From positions 62,001 through 126,000 of the forward strand of contig NZ_JAMTCD010000003.1 of the NCBI RefSeq assembly GCF_025370255.1: DNA of 64,000 nucleotides, read 5' to 3'. A model generated the notes under the pieces. That model was not told the DNA's origin. It searched no databases and saw only the letters and a list, made by a program, of their open reading frames with translations. The position numbers and the translations under genes are program-made. This stretch comes from Shewanella holmiensis (GTDB lineage Bacteria > Pseudomonadota > Gammaproteobacteria > Enterobacterales > Shewanellaceae). Of this stretch, positions 18,681-28,817 are shown piece by piece (within the stretch, counting starts at the first letter, position 1; each line of letters starts with the position of its first letter).

Positions 18681-19157
18681 AACACCAATTTATTATTAGT
18701 TACTCAAAGCTAGTTTATGCCACATATAAATTAAAAACTGCGCTATCTACGACAGAATGTTGATCTACATCGGTACCATATGGATGTAAATGGCATATTT
18801 ATTAACTATTTTAACCTCATTACTACTGTAAAAATGACAAAAAAATGCATAGACATTCAACGATGGCACCTCCAAAGGTAAACACAGTGCTATAACAACT
18901 ACGAACGATCGCAAAAACATAAGCTTAACACATTGATTACATATTAATTTATCATTACAAATGCCACTTTTTGCTTTACAATATAGTTAATCAAAAATAA
19001 GTGATAACTATGCATTTATGTGATTCGTTTTACTTAGACTGAAATTGGCGGTAACCTTGCCGCACAAAAATCATGACGAACTTTCAGCAAGCGCCTCATG
19101 GACGGATTAGATAATTTATTTGCTGCCAAAATGGGTAGATTTTAAGGTACAGAAACC
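18681..19157. other. Intergenic region upstream of the YjiH-family gene
   Basis: A 477-base AT-rich divergent region. I see a small hairpin (GCGGTAA-CC-TTGCCGC, 19048-19063, one G-U pair) and a 15-codon frame at 19098-19145 that ends at the YjiH Shine-Dalgarno. No confident promoter was found. Confidence 0.45.
19098..19145 (+). other. Possible 15-codon upstream ORF
   Basis: ATG to TAA encodes MDGLDNLFAAKMGRF. Its stop codon overlaps the AAGG Shine-Dalgarno of the GTG-initiated gene at 19158, a layout compatible with translational coupling. It may be accidental. Confidence 0.25.
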
Positions 19158-20516
19158 GTGAACCAAAAAAAACCAATACATAACTTAAAAACGATACTGA
19201 CTTTTATTATACCGTCTTTAATTGGTCTTTTACTTTTCATCACACCGGTAACGACTGATAAAGGATTAACCATTCCTATTGCTATCGTTTCTAAAGCATT
19301 GCAATCGGCAATGGGTGGCTCAATCCAACTTATTGTTACGGGCATTGTCATTTTTATGGCAATCATTTCAGTATTAGCCGCCATCATCCGCCCCGCCTTT
19401 ATTCGTAAAAGCCACTTTCTAACAGCGTTACTGAATGTTTCTGGTTTTTGGTTATTAATGCGCGTCATCGGAGCCATATTTATCACCCTGACTTGCTTTA
19501 ATATTGGCCCTGAAATGATTATTTCAGAGAATACTGGCAGCTTGGTCTATAACGACTTGCTTCCAGTATTATTTTCAGTATTTATCTTTGCCGGTATGCT
19601 ATTACCACTATTATTGAATTTCGGTTTGCTTGAGTTTTTTGGCACCATGCTAACTAAAATCATGCGCCCTATCTTTAATTTACCGGGTCGTAGTGCAATT
19701 GATTGTATCGCATCGTGGCTAGGTGATGGCAGTGTTGGCATTTTGATGACCAGCCAACAATATGAGACTCGTTTTTACACCCAACGTGAAGCCGCGGTTA
19801 TTGGCACCACGTTTTCAGCTGTATCAATCACCTTTAGTTTGGTCGTCATTTCACAGGTAAGATTAGAGCACCTATTTGTGCCTTTTTATCTAACAGTCTG
19901 TTTTGCTGGTATCATGGCTGCGATAATTGTCCCCAAATTACCACCATTATCGTGGAAAAAAGACAACTATATTGATAACACACCGCGCCACCCAGATGAT
20001 GAAATGATCCCTCAAGGACATGGTGTGTTTTCATGGGGATACCATCAAGCGCTAAGCCGTGCATCACAAGCCACCAGCGTTAAGAAAGTTTTTATCGATG
20101 GTTTAAAAAATGTCATTGATATGATATTCGGTATTATTCCTGTGGTGATGGCGATTGGCACAATGGCGCTAATTCTCGCTGAATATACGCCAATATTTAA
20201 CTACTTGGGCATGCCCTTCATTCCGTTACTAGAACTATTACAAATTCCAGAAGCCACTGCTGCGTCGAAAACGATTGTTGTTGGTTTTGCTGATATGTTT
20301 ATTCCTTCAATTTTAGCTAGCTCAATTGAGTCAGATCTCACACGCTTTGTGATTGCAGCGCTATCTGTCACACAGCTCATTTATATGAGCGAAGTGGGTG
20401 CATTGCTAATTGGCAGTAAAATTCCAGTTAACTTTTTAGAGTTATTTGTGATTTTCATTCTACGTACCGTAGTGACGTTGCCTATTATTGCCTTAATGGG
20501 TCATCTCATTTTGTAA
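19158..20516 (+). CDS. YjiH family nucleoside-recognition (Gate) domain membrane protein
   Basis: A 452-residue inner-membrane protein with about 10 hydrophobic segments and two Gate-like halves. GRSAIDCIASWLGDGSVGILMTSQQY and ASKTIVVGFADMFIPSILASSI are the repeated hairpin-type elements found in YjiH and related carriers. The transported molecule is not known. The start is GTG with AAGG about 10 bases upstream; no in-frame ATG fits better. It has its own terminator, so the downstream sensor kinase is probably transcribed separately. Confidence 0.85.
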   Translation: MNQKKPIHNLKTILTFIIPSLIGLLLFITPVTTDKGLTIPIAIVSKALQSAMGGSIQLIVTGIVIFMAIISVLAAIIRPAFIRKSHFLTALLNVSGFWLLMRVIGAIFITLTCFNIGPEMIISENTGSLVYNDLLPVLFSVFIFAGMLLPLLLNFGLLEFFGTMLTKIMRPIFNLPGRSAIDCIASWLGDGSVGILMTSQQYETRFYTQREAAVIGTTFSAVSITFSLVVISQVRLEHLFVPFYLTVCFAGIMAAIIVPKLPPLSWKKDNYIDNTPRHPDDEMIPQGHGVFSWGYHQALSRASQATSVKKVFIDGLKNVIDMIFGIIPVVMAIGTMALILAEYTPIFNYLGMPFIPLLELLQIPEATAASKTIVVGFADMFIPSILASSIESDLTRFVIAALSVTQLIYMSEVGALLIGSKIPVNFLELFVIFILRTVVTLPIIALMGHLIL

Positions 20517-20536
20517 AATTTTAATATTAAAAACGA

Positions 20537-20561
20537 AAAAGGAACCTAAATGGTTCCTTTT
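20537..20561 (+). terminator. Rho-independent terminator after the YjiH-family gene
   Basis: AAAAGGAACC-TAAAT-GGTTCCTTTT hairpin running into TTTTATG. Confidence 0.88.
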
Positions 20562-20667
20562 ATGTATTTAGAATCAGCACTGATTAGCATTTCATCAATT
20601 TAGATCTACACTTAAACTTAACACTCAGAAAGACAATTAAAAGAGTAAAAGTGTAAGGATCATTTGT

Positions 20668-23600
20668 GTGATAAAAGCTAGTTTGTCAGTCTGTTCTTAT
20701 GGCTTAATTTTGTTTATTTTCGGATTCACTACAGCCGTACAAGCTATGGTGAAATTTGACACGATTGAAGCTGAACATGGCTTATCAATGAATACGGTCA
20801 ATGATGTTGTTACCGATAAAGATGGTTACCTGTGGATAGCCACACAAGCAGGATTAAACCGATACAATGGCAAAGACATCAAAATCTACCTTAAAGAAGA
20901 TGATAATGGCCCATCAGGAAATCACATAAGCCATTTATTTTATAGCAAAAAAGGTGAGTTATGGTTAGCAACCATTAATGATGGCCTTAACAAATTCGAA
21001 CCAAAAACCAAGCATTTTCAATATTACAATTCACCTGAACTCGGTTTACCCACAAGTGGTATTAACGACATAAATGAAGACAACCAAGGTAATCTTTGGC
21101 TCGCCACCAATAATGGCGTGTATATCTTCTCTCCATCCGAAAATGTACTTATAGAGCATATCAAAGCGGGAACTAAAGGCTTACTTGATGACAACGTCTC
21201 GGGATTATTTCTTGATAAGTATTCAAGACTTTGGCTATATCACGAACGAGGACTGCAACTGTATTTACCCGAAGAACAAAGTTTTAGTGCGTTTACAACT
21301 TCCTTTTTATTCGACAAAAAAATACTCAGCATTGCGAATGGCGATAACAATAGTATTTGGCTAGCAACGGATGAGGCGGAATTGCTCCATCTTGATCTAT
21401 CTGTTGGATTACAGAGCCCTGTCATTACCTCACATCAATCCTTTTTTGCTGACAACTTACAGCATAATAGTATTAGTGATTTATTGTTAGATATTGACGG
21501 AAAACTTTGGATTGGCTTTAAACAAGCAGGTCTTGCATCTTACTCTCCATCATCACACCAATTTGAGCATTTTTATCACTCACCAAATAACATTCACAGT
21601 GTCAGTAGCGAGTTAATCACTCGGCTATGGATGGATGATGAACGTCAATTATGGATCGGCACACACGGCGCTGGACTCAGTAAAGCCGATCTCAATAGCC
21701 AAGCATTCCATACCATCAATGAACATTCATTTATGACCAGTAATTTGACTGACACAGATATACGAACTATTTATCGAGATAAACAGGACACCCTTTGGAT
21801 TGGTACCGCACAGGGATTATTTATTGCCGCTGAAGATGAAAACCAAAACATAACCGGATTTACACTTTTTACTCATCCACAATTTGATTCTAAAAGCTTT
21901 ATCAGTTTTATTAAACAAGACAATAAACGACAACTATGGATTGGTACTCGCGGTAATGGTTTATACATATTGCATCTCGACACACAAAATATAACCCAAT
22001 ATTTGGCAGACAATCATAATCAGCAAGCTATCTCAAGTAATGTTCTTTATAGCCTTTTTTTTGATCAGCAACAACAGGCTTGGATTGCGACCAAGGATGC
22101 GGGTGTGAATCTGTTTTTATCAGAACAACAGGGCTTTACCTCTTGGACGCATGATCCTGACAATCCAAACAGCCTACAAAGTAAAGAAATCAGTAATGTT
22201 TTGTCTGCCCCACAGGGTGGTTATTGGATATTAACCTACGGCGCCGGCCTAATTCATATGTCCGTTGAAGGTAAGTTTACCCAACTATCACCTAGCACGA
22301 TTAAACATTTTCCTAGCAAGCATTTATTCAATGCGTATTGGATTGATGAACAATTATGGATTTCTTCTAGCGATGGCGTTTTTTCATTTAACCCTAAAAC
22401 CCAAGCGGTTAAATTATTTGATAAACAGCATGGTCTTATCGATAACATTGCCTACCTCATGGTTAAAGATAGCTTAGATCAACTTTGGATTGGTACTTCT
22501 GAAGGCCTCAGCGTTATTAATACTCAAGACAATAGCATCCGTAATTACACCCTTATAGATGGGCTTCAAGACAATGAATTTAACTTTAATGCTGGTTTTG
22601 TTGATGACGACAACCGCGTTTACTTAGGCGGGATTAATGGATTTAATATGATTTATCCATTTGACTTACCTGTGACACCTGTACCTAAAACACCAATAAT
22701 TGATGAGTTTTACTTGTTAAATAAGTTGCAGCGAATACAAGATGATCATCGCTTTAACCAACCCTTTGATATTAGCTACGCCAAATTCATTCAACTTAAC
22801 TATCAAGATGCATTATTTTCTTTTCGATTTCACAGTAATAACTTACATCAAGCACAACAAATGAGTTATGAATATCGCATGCAAGGGTTGCATCAACAAT
22901 GGTTTGAAGATTTAGGTAGCCATGTTGCGCACTTTTCTGGATTAGCCCCAGGAACCTATCAGTTTCAAGTAAGAGCTAAAAATCATAATAATCAATATAG
23001 CCCTATAAAAAAATTAGATATTTCCATCGCACCTGCACCATGGCAAACCTGGTGGGCTTATCTAATTTACGGGCTATTTTTTATCACTATTGTCGCTCTA
23101 TTTAGCTGGCTTCAAACACGAAAATATCGCTTAAAAGTAGCCATGATGGAGCAAATTTCTAAAAGTGAACAACGCTTACAGTTAGCATTATGGGGTAGTG
23201 GCGATGAGTTTTGGGACTGGGACATTCGCAATAAAAGCGCCCATAGAAGTAATACGTTTTTACAATATCCTCAACCAGAAATAGGCCTTATGGATACCCT
23301 GGAAAAATGTGTTCATCCAGAAGATTTACAAAGCGTCATAGATAATATGGCCCCTTGCTTTAAACAGCAGGTCAATAAGTTCGAGTTAACATATCGTGCA
23401 AAAACAGCAAACGACCTATGGGTTTGGGTGCTAAATAGGGGCCAAGTGATCGACCGAGATAATCAAGGCCGCGCCAACCGAATAACAGGCACAATTAAGA
23501 ATATTCAATCGCTAAAAGAAACAGAGCAAGCACTCACACGGCTTAATGCTGAACTTGAAGATAGCGTAAAAGCGCGAACAGAAGAGCTAAAACTGACACA

Positions 23601-24363
23601 AAATGAGCTTATAGATAAAGAGAAAATGGCCACCTTAGGTGGACTGGTTGCCAGTATCACCCACGAAGTGAATACACCGATAGGGATCAGCGTGACAGCC
23701 ACCTCACATCTAGCAGATAGGGTAGTTGAGTTTAATGAGCGCTATCAAGCTGGAGATGTCTCACATGAAGATTTTGAACTATATCAGACTGAAGTCGCTG
23801 ATTGCACTAAGCTGGTATTATCAAATCTTAATAGGGCGGCAAAATTAATAAAAAGCTTTAAAGAAGTGTCTGTTGATCAATCTAACGAAGATGTCAGAGA
23901 CTTCAATTTAAAACAGTACTTGGATGAAATATTTATCGCCCTTAACCCGTTACTGTCTCGTACCAAACACCATTATCGATATGATTGTCCAGATGATATT
24001 TTTCTCCATAGCCAACCTGGTGTATTTTACCAAATCATCAGTAATCTATTTAATAATTCGATTATTCATGCTTACCCAGATGGTAAAGTGGGTGAACTTT
24101 TTTTAAGCGTAACCCGTGAAAGTGAAGGCTTAAAAATTATTTATTCAGATGATGGTTGCGGTATGTCCGCCGATATAAAAGCACAAATATTCACCCCATT
24201 TTTTACCACAAAGCGTGGCCAAGGTGGCAGTGGTTTGGGAATGAACATTCTCTATAATTTAGTAACTCAAGTACTTAAAGGTAAAGTGACTTTAAACACC
24301 GAACCTAACCAAGGAGCAAGATTTTGTATCGAACTCCCAGAAGAAATAATCACCCATTCGTAA
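20668..24363 (+). CDS. Periplasmic beta-propeller sensor histidine kinase with PAS domain
   Basis: A 1231-residue membrane sensor kinase. A signal peptide (about 1-26, ending TAVQA) leads into two seven-bladed-type propellers built from repeats of the form LWIGT..GL (about 30-670), then a Y_Y_Y domain (about 705-788), one TM helix (about 795-816), a PAS domain (about 835-955), a coiled coil, and the kinase. The phosphoacceptor is H999 in SITHEVNTPIG. The ATPase domain has the N box (NLFNNSIIHAY), DDGCGM and GGSGLGMNIL. Unlike Bacteroides hybrid systems of similar architecture, it has no receiver or DNA-binding domain, so a separate response regulator is needed; none is adjacent. The start is GTG with AAGGA eight bases upstream. 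The ligand is unknown. Confidence 0.92.
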   Translation: MIKASLSVCSYGLILFIFGFTTAVQAMVKFDTIEAEHGLSMNTVNDVVTDKDGYLWIATQAGLNRYNGKDIKIYLKEDDNGPSGNHISHLFYSKKGELWLATINDGLNKFEPKTKHFQYYNSPELGLPTSGINDINEDNQGNLWLATNNGVYIFSPSENVLIEHIKAGTKGLLDDNVSGLFLDKYSRLWLYHERGLQLYLPEEQSFSAFTTSFLFDKKILSIANGDNNSIWLATDEAELLHLDLSVGLQSPVITSHQSFFADNLQHNSISDLLLDIDGKLWIGFKQAGLASYSPSSHQFEHFYHSPNNIHSVSSELITRLWMDDERQLWIGTHGAGLSKADLNSQAFHTINEHSFMTSNLTDTDIRTIYRDKQDTLWIGTAQGLFIAAEDENQNITGFTLFTHPQFDSKSFISFIKQDNKRQLWIGTRGNGLYILHLDTQNITQYLADNHNQQAISSNVLYSLFFDQQQQAWIATKDAGVNLFLSEQQGFTSWTHDPDNPNSLQSKEISNVLSAPQGGYWILTYGAGLIHMSVEGKFTQLSPSTIKHFPSKHLFNAYWIDEQLWISSSDGVFSFNPKTQAVKLFDKQHGLIDNIAYLMVKDSLDQLWIGTSEGLSVINTQDNSIRNYTLIDGLQDNEFNFNAGFVDDDNRVYLGGINGFNMIYPFDLPVTPVPKTPIIDEFYLLNKLQRIQDDHRFNQPFDISYAKFIQLNYQDALFSFRFHSNNLHQAQQMSYEYRMQGLHQQWFEDLGSHVAHFSGLAPGTYQFQVRAKNHNNQYSPIKKLDISIAPAPWQTWWAYLIYGLFFITIVALFSWLQTRKYRLKVAMMEQISKSEQRLQLALWGSGDEFWDWDIRNKSAHRSNTFLQYPQPEIGLMDTLEKCVHPEDLQSVIDNMAPCFKQQVNKFELTYRAKTANDLWVWVLNRGQVIDRDNQGRANRITGTIKNIQSLKETEQALTRLNAELEDSVKARTEELKLTQNELIDKEKMATLGGLVASITHEVNTPIGISVTATSHLADRVVEFNERYQAGDVSHEDFELYQTEVADCTKLVLSNLNRAAKLIKSFKEVSVDQSNEDVRDFNLKQYLDEIFIALNPLLSRTKHHYRYDCPDDIFLHSQPGVFYQIISNLFNNSIIHAYPDGKVGELFLSVTRESEGLKIIYSDDGCGMSADIKAQIFTPFFTTKRGQGGSGLGMNILYNLVTQVLKGKVTLNTEPNQGARFCIELPEEIITHS

Positions 24364-24439
24364 AAATGATTACTGTTTTATCGACAAAGGTAACGTATGC
24401 TAATAGTTAGTAATGCGTTAAATTATTAAGGACTGACCG

Positions 24440-24805
24440 ATGGACGAAAGACGCAAGTTTTCTCGAATTTTATTTGATGCTAATGCTTATCTTGCTCAAG
24501 ATGATTCGACTTGGCGTACCACAATTCTTGATTTAAGCCTCAATGGCGCACTGGTTGAAATACCAGAACTTTTCACTGGCGCGCAAAATAGCCATATCAT
24601 ATTAGAATTTGTGTTACCCGATTCAGACGTGCAACTAGTCATGCATACTGAAGTGGTCCATAAAACCAGCGAACATTTAGGCTTGCGTTGTTTGCATATT
24701 GATGTCGAAAGTATCAGTCATTTACGCCGAATTATTGAGCTTAACCTTGGTGATGCAGAATTACTGAACCGTGAACTGGAAATGCTTATTCAACCGGAAG
24801 AATAA
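24440..24805 (+). CDS. Single-domain PilZ protein (c-di-GMP receptor)
   Basis: A 121-residue cytosolic protein consisting of one PilZ domain. Both binding motifs are present: RxxxR at R5-R9 (RRKFSR) and DxSxxG at D31-S33-G36 (DLSLNG), so it should bind c-di-GMP. The remainder is the beta-barrel and a C-terminal acidic helix ending QPEE. It follows the sensor kinase by 76 bases on the same strand and could be co-transcribed with it; no terminator is visible between. Its output target is unknown. Confidence 0.92.
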   Translation: MDERRKFSRILFDANAYLAQDDSTWRTTILDLSLNGALVEIPELFTGAQNSHIILEFVLPDSDVQLVMHTEVVHKTSEHLGLRCLHIDVESISHLRRIIELNLGDAELLNRELEMLIQPEE

Positions 24806-24815
24806 GCATCATCAT

Positions 24816-24837
24816 AAACGCACTTTATAGTGCGTTT
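24816..24837. terminator. Hairpin shared by the convergent PilZ and radA ends
   Basis: AAACGCACT-TTAT-AGTGCGTTT. The radA stop codon (24825-24827) lies in the loop. The U-tracts are only three bases, so termination may be weak. Confidence 0.5.
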
Positions 24838-26189
24838 AATGCTTCAGATAATTTACTCACCCCAATGACTTCCATGCCTAATGGCGGCTTTTTAGGGGCA
24901 TTAGCTTTAGGCACTATCGCGCGTTTAAAGCCATGTTTAGCCGCTTCGATTAATCGTTCTTGACCATTAGGTACGGGCCTAATTTCACCCGACAAGCCTA
25001 CTTCACCAAAAACGACGAGGTCGCTAGGTAATACTTCACCTCGAAAACTCGACACCATTGCCAGCAATAAGGTTAAGTCAGCACTGGTTTCAGTTACTTT
25101 AACTCCGCCAACCACATTGACAAAAACATCTTGATCAGACATCAACAAGCCACCATGACGGTGCATGACGGCCAATAACATGGCTAAACGGTTCGCATCC
25201 ATGCCAACTGCAACTCTTCGTGGGTTAGACATTGCAGAGCTATCAACCAATACTTGTAACTCAACAAGTAATGGACGCGTACCCTCCCACACCACCATGA
25301 CTAAAGACCCCGAAGCAGCTTCATCGCCTCGAGATAAAAATATCGCAGAAGGGTTAGCCACTTCTTTTAATCCTCGTTCGGTCATCGCAAAAACACCCAG
25401 TTCATTAATCGCACCAAAACGATTTTTATGGGACCGCAGTGTTCGATAACGACTGTCGCTATCCCCCTCGAACATCACCGAACAATCAATACAGTGCTCT
25501 AATACTTTAGGTCCCGCCAAACTGCCATCTTTTGTAACATGACCAACCATAATTACCGCGATGCCATGCTGCTTTGCAAATCGAGTCAGATAGGAAGCTG
25601 ACTCTCGTACCTGCGAGACACTGCCTGGCGAAGATTGAATGTCACTCATGTGCATCACCTGAATCGAGTCGACAACAATCACTTTCGGCTTTTCCTGTAA
25701 CGCCACATCGCAAATCGCCTCTACACTCGTCTCCGACAACATTCGTAAATTCTGTGTCGGTAACCCCAATCTATGGGCACGCATAGCAACTTGCTGTAAA
25801 GACTCTTCACCTGTCACATATAACGCTGGCATGGTTTGCGCAAGTTGACATAAGGTTTGTAGTAAAAGTGTACTTTTACCCGCACCAGGATGACCACCAA
25901 TTAAAATCGCACTGCCAGGAACAATGCCGCCGCCTAAGACTCTGTCGAGCTCACCAAATGTGCTGGCAATACGCGGCAATTCATTTAAATCAATTTGATC
26001 AAGTGTTTGCACTTTTTTACTGGTCTCGCCAGCATAACCACTAAATTGATGAGTTCGAGTGGCGCTACTCGCCCCTAAACGCACCTCTGTGATTGTGTTC
26101 CATTCCTGACAAGCATTACATTGACCTTGCCAGCGAGGGAAATCTTGACCACATTCGTTACATACATATGCTGTTTTATTCTTTGCCAT
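24825..26189 (-). CDS. radA: DNA repair protein RadA
   Basis: A RecA-like helicase that promotes branch migration during recombinational repair. The 454-residue protein starts MAKNKTAYVCNECG. It has a C4 zinc finger (C10, C13, C24, C27), Walker A GGHPGAGKST near 98-107, the RadA-specific motif KNRFG, and a C-terminal Lon-like domain (about 280-454). I placed the start at 26189, three codons inside the longest frame, because it gives the family N-terminus. It converges on the small PilZ gene and is divergent from the long PilZ gene. Confidence 0.96.
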   Translation of the reverse strand: MAKNKTAYVCNECGQDFPRWQGQCNACQEWNTITEVRLGASSATRTHQFSGYAGETSKKVQTLDQIDLNELPRIASTFGELDRVLGGGIVPGSAILIGGHPGAGKSTLLLQTLCQLAQTMPALYVTGEESLQQVAMRAHRLGLPTQNLRMLSETSVEAICDVALQEKPKVIVVDSIQVMHMSDIQSSPGSVSQVRESASYLTRFAKQHGIAVIMVGHVTKDGSLAGPKVLEHCIDCSVMFEGDSDSRYRTLRSHKNRFGAINELGVFAMTERGLKEVANPSAIFLSRGDEAASGSLVMVVWEGTRPLLVELQVLVDSSAMSNPRRVAVGMDANRLAMLLAVMHRHGGLLMSDQDVFVNVVGGVKVTETSADLTLLLAMVSSFRGEVLPSDLVVFGEVGLSGEIRPVPNGQERLIEAAKHGFKRAIVPKANAPKKPPLGMEVIGVSKLSEALNAL

Positions 26190-26408
26190 AATGCTCATCA
26201 GTAAATATGATTAAAAAAGGTCACAAATGAACGTTATTCCGATCACTGTAAATAAACGCCCACACCATAATTGTTTGCTAAACTTTATCATTGATTGTAA
26301 ATCAGTATAGAATCCAAATCTGACCAAACAATTGATAAAGCAATATCTTTTCATGCCGATAAGATTAACAGCCAGACTCACTAGAAGCATTAAAAACGAT
26401 AATAGAAG

Positions 26409-28799
26409 ATGAGCCTAGATAATCACAGCGCGCTAATAGAACAACTCAAACCTTTGCTAATGGAACCTGACTTTCAGGAACTGTTCGAAAGCTTCACGGC
26501 GGATGAGTCGAATTCTACCCGTTTTTTACTGAAAATGGAGCTTAATCGTATTTCAGCTCCCTGTACGCGTATTATTGATTTACGTGATAAAACCGAGCTG
26601 CCCTGCGAAGAAGTTGTGATTGGCAAACAAAGGCATTTTTTAGATGCGCCATCAAAAGAAGCACTTGAACAAGCCTTACCTATTTATCGTAATAAATACA
26701 CTTTAGGCGTTTACGAAAATGTGATTAAACAGCACAAAATGCGTAAGCAACAAAGACAAGACTCTCCAACTCAAGATAGCGTCACCAGCATTTCTCCTTT
26801 TATCGTACCAGGTGTGGTATTAGGCAGTTATTTTAATCGTAGTGAAGAACGAATGAACTACAGTATTAAAATCTCAGCATCACAACCTGGCAGCGCAGAA
26901 GTATTAGGTGCAAGCCTTGATTTATCCATCGGTGGCGCAAGAGTAAAATTGCCTGTAAAGCATAACTTTCAACCAGAAAAGCCATTGCGCGTAAAATTAC
27001 TTGATTTGAATGAAGAGTTTTATTTTGAAGATCTACAACAAGGTGTTGATTACCAAATTGTTGATATACAGAATAAAGATGACAACGCAATATTCAGATT
27101 AAAACGAGTGGGTGGCGGCGAAGAACTCGACAAGGTCATTACTCAGCTAATTCAGGGATACAAGTTTCGCTATAAAGTGGATGTTAACGATGTCATTGTT
27201 AACGCGACAGGTTTAGGGTTTGAGCGTCATTATTTACCTTTGCAGCCCCATTTACCTTTGTATATTTCTATCAAAGAAGGTAAACCACACATTACCCATG
27301 CGTTACTCGGTCGCGGAAACCATCCTTTGATGCATTTCTTTCAAGATGAAAGGGATGTCAGCCAACTTCCGGGAATGCTGACTAATAATCGTTTAGTGCA
27401 CCTGATTAAATCGCCCGACATCGTAGAGCATCAAATTATTTTTTGTTTTACTCACGTAGCAAACGGTAAAGTACACTTCTATTCAGCCAGTCAATTTGAG
27501 TTAATCCAAAATGGTCACCTAGGACTTTTTTTAGGATTCGGGGCCAAAAAACCAAGCTGGCGTATATTTAAATTAACCAGTCAACGAATTGATCATCAAA
27601 AAAATTATAAAACCTCCACCTTACCAGGTGATGATGCTCGCTACGGTGCATTAACAGAGCAACAATTAGCGAGTTTCATCCATATCATTCAAGTCTGTGA
27701 TTTAACCAACATCGAGGTTAATTCACAGTACCAATCTTGGTTTAATAACCAAGATGTTAACCAACTGAAAGTTTTCGCCCAGCGAAAAATAAATGCCAAT
27801 AGCATCAAAAAAATATCTATGCCATTTACCGAGCGGCGTCACGAATCTCGTTTTGCTTTCAAAACGTTGGTCACAATTAAGCAAGGTAATAAAACCGCCT
27901 CAGGCATTACCCATGACATTTCAAGTCGTGGGTTACAAGTCACCCTAGATGAACCTATGGACTTTACCGCTCCTGCATCGGTCAGTATCAGTTTTCCACG
28001 CTTACAGGCTAAAGCGGGTAAAACAAACTTAAATGGCTTGTCATATCAGCTAATACGCACTCGTTCATATAGCAAAGTCCTTCATTTAAGCGCTTTGATT
28101 GGCCATGATCCCCACATGGGAGTAGAGTTTTTAAGTAAACTTATCAGCCATAATCAAGACAAACTTGCAAAATTATCAGACAAAGACGGTGAACAAAAAG
28201 AACTGGCCGATGGCATGAAAAATCTCATGATGCGAGAGATAGCGAGCGTGCCTTATTTTATCGAGAAGCGCAGTAAATCATTTAGTATTTCAGCTATTGG
28301 CATTGGGACTAAAGTAGATGAAATCAGTCATCTATTCTCGCAAGATACTGAACAAATCATGCAGTATAACCTCGCACCAATCATGGAGAATGGGGTTTTC
28401 AAAGACCGGATCCTTGAGCCCATTAAAGCCATGAAAACGATCTCTGAACTGCAGTTTTTTGAAGTGTTTATCCAAATTACTCGCCATGCTCGCGGCACTA
28501 TCAATCTTAATTGTAAAGTCGTCTCAGATTTAAGCACTGAAGAGCAACTTGCCTTTATTGATCAAAGCCAACGATTAGGCCGATTTATGGCATTAAGAGT
28601 TTATTTTGGTATGGCCGACAAACCTGATATGACCTATATAAGACGAGAATTGGCTTACATCCAAATTCATGCCAACCACAAAGCCAAACAACTTGAAGAA
28701 CAACTATGGCAAGTTATAGGTTTAGGTGAGTTTGTCGATATCAGTCAAGAAGTGATATTGCGTTTCCCGCAATTAACCCAACTAAAAGAACCAAGTTAA
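26409..28799 (+). CDS. Large protein with two PilZ domains
   Basis: A 796-residue soluble protein with two PilZ motifs far apart. The first is R144-SEE-R148 followed by DLSIGG (D171, S173, G176); the second is R477-HES-R481 followed by DISSRG (D503, S505, G508). The N-terminal 130 residues are helical, the middle (about 250-460) has no motif I recognise, and the C-terminal 200 residues are also unassigned. Both PilZ sites look competent to bind c-di-GMP, so a two-ligand or dimeric switch is possible. No TM segments are seen. It is divergent from radA. Related large PilZ proteins exist in Shewanella and Vibrio, but I do not assign a name. Confidence 0.88.
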   Translation: MSLDNHSALIEQLKPLLMEPDFQELFESFTADESNSTRFLLKMELNRISAPCTRIIDLRDKTELPCEEVVIGKQRHFLDAPSKEALEQALPIYRNKYTLGVYENVIKQHKMRKQQRQDSPTQDSVTSISPFIVPGVVLGSYFNRSEERMNYSIKISASQPGSAEVLGASLDLSIGGARVKLPVKHNFQPEKPLRVKLLDLNEEFYFEDLQQGVDYQIVDIQNKDDNAIFRLKRVGGGEELDKVITQLIQGYKFRYKVDVNDVIVNATGLGFERHYLPLQPHLPLYISIKEGKPHITHALLGRGNHPLMHFFQDERDVSQLPGMLTNNRLVHLIKSPDIVEHQIIFCFTHVANGKVHFYSASQFELIQNGHLGLFLGFGAKKPSWRIFKLTSQRIDHQKNYKTSTLPGDDARYGALTEQQLASFIHIIQVCDLTNIEVNSQYQSWFNNQDVNQLKVFAQRKINANSIKKISMPFTERRHESRFAFKTLVTIKQGNKTASGITHDISSRGLQVTLDEPMDFTAPASVSISFPRLQAKAGKTNLNGLSYQLIRTRSYSKVLHLSALIGHDPHMGVEFLSKLISHNQDKLAKLSDKDGEQKELADGMKNLMMREIASVPYFIEKRSKSFSISAIGIGTKVDEISHLFSQDTEQIMQYNLAPIMENGVFKDRILEPIKAMKTISELQFFEVFIQITRHARGTINLNCKVVSDLSTEEQLAFIDQSQRLGRFMALRVYFGMADKPDMTYIRRELAYIQIHANHKAKQLEEQLWQVIGLGEFVDISQEVILRFPQLTQLKEPS

Positions 28800-28817
28800 T
28801 GTGAAAGATGCGAACAA

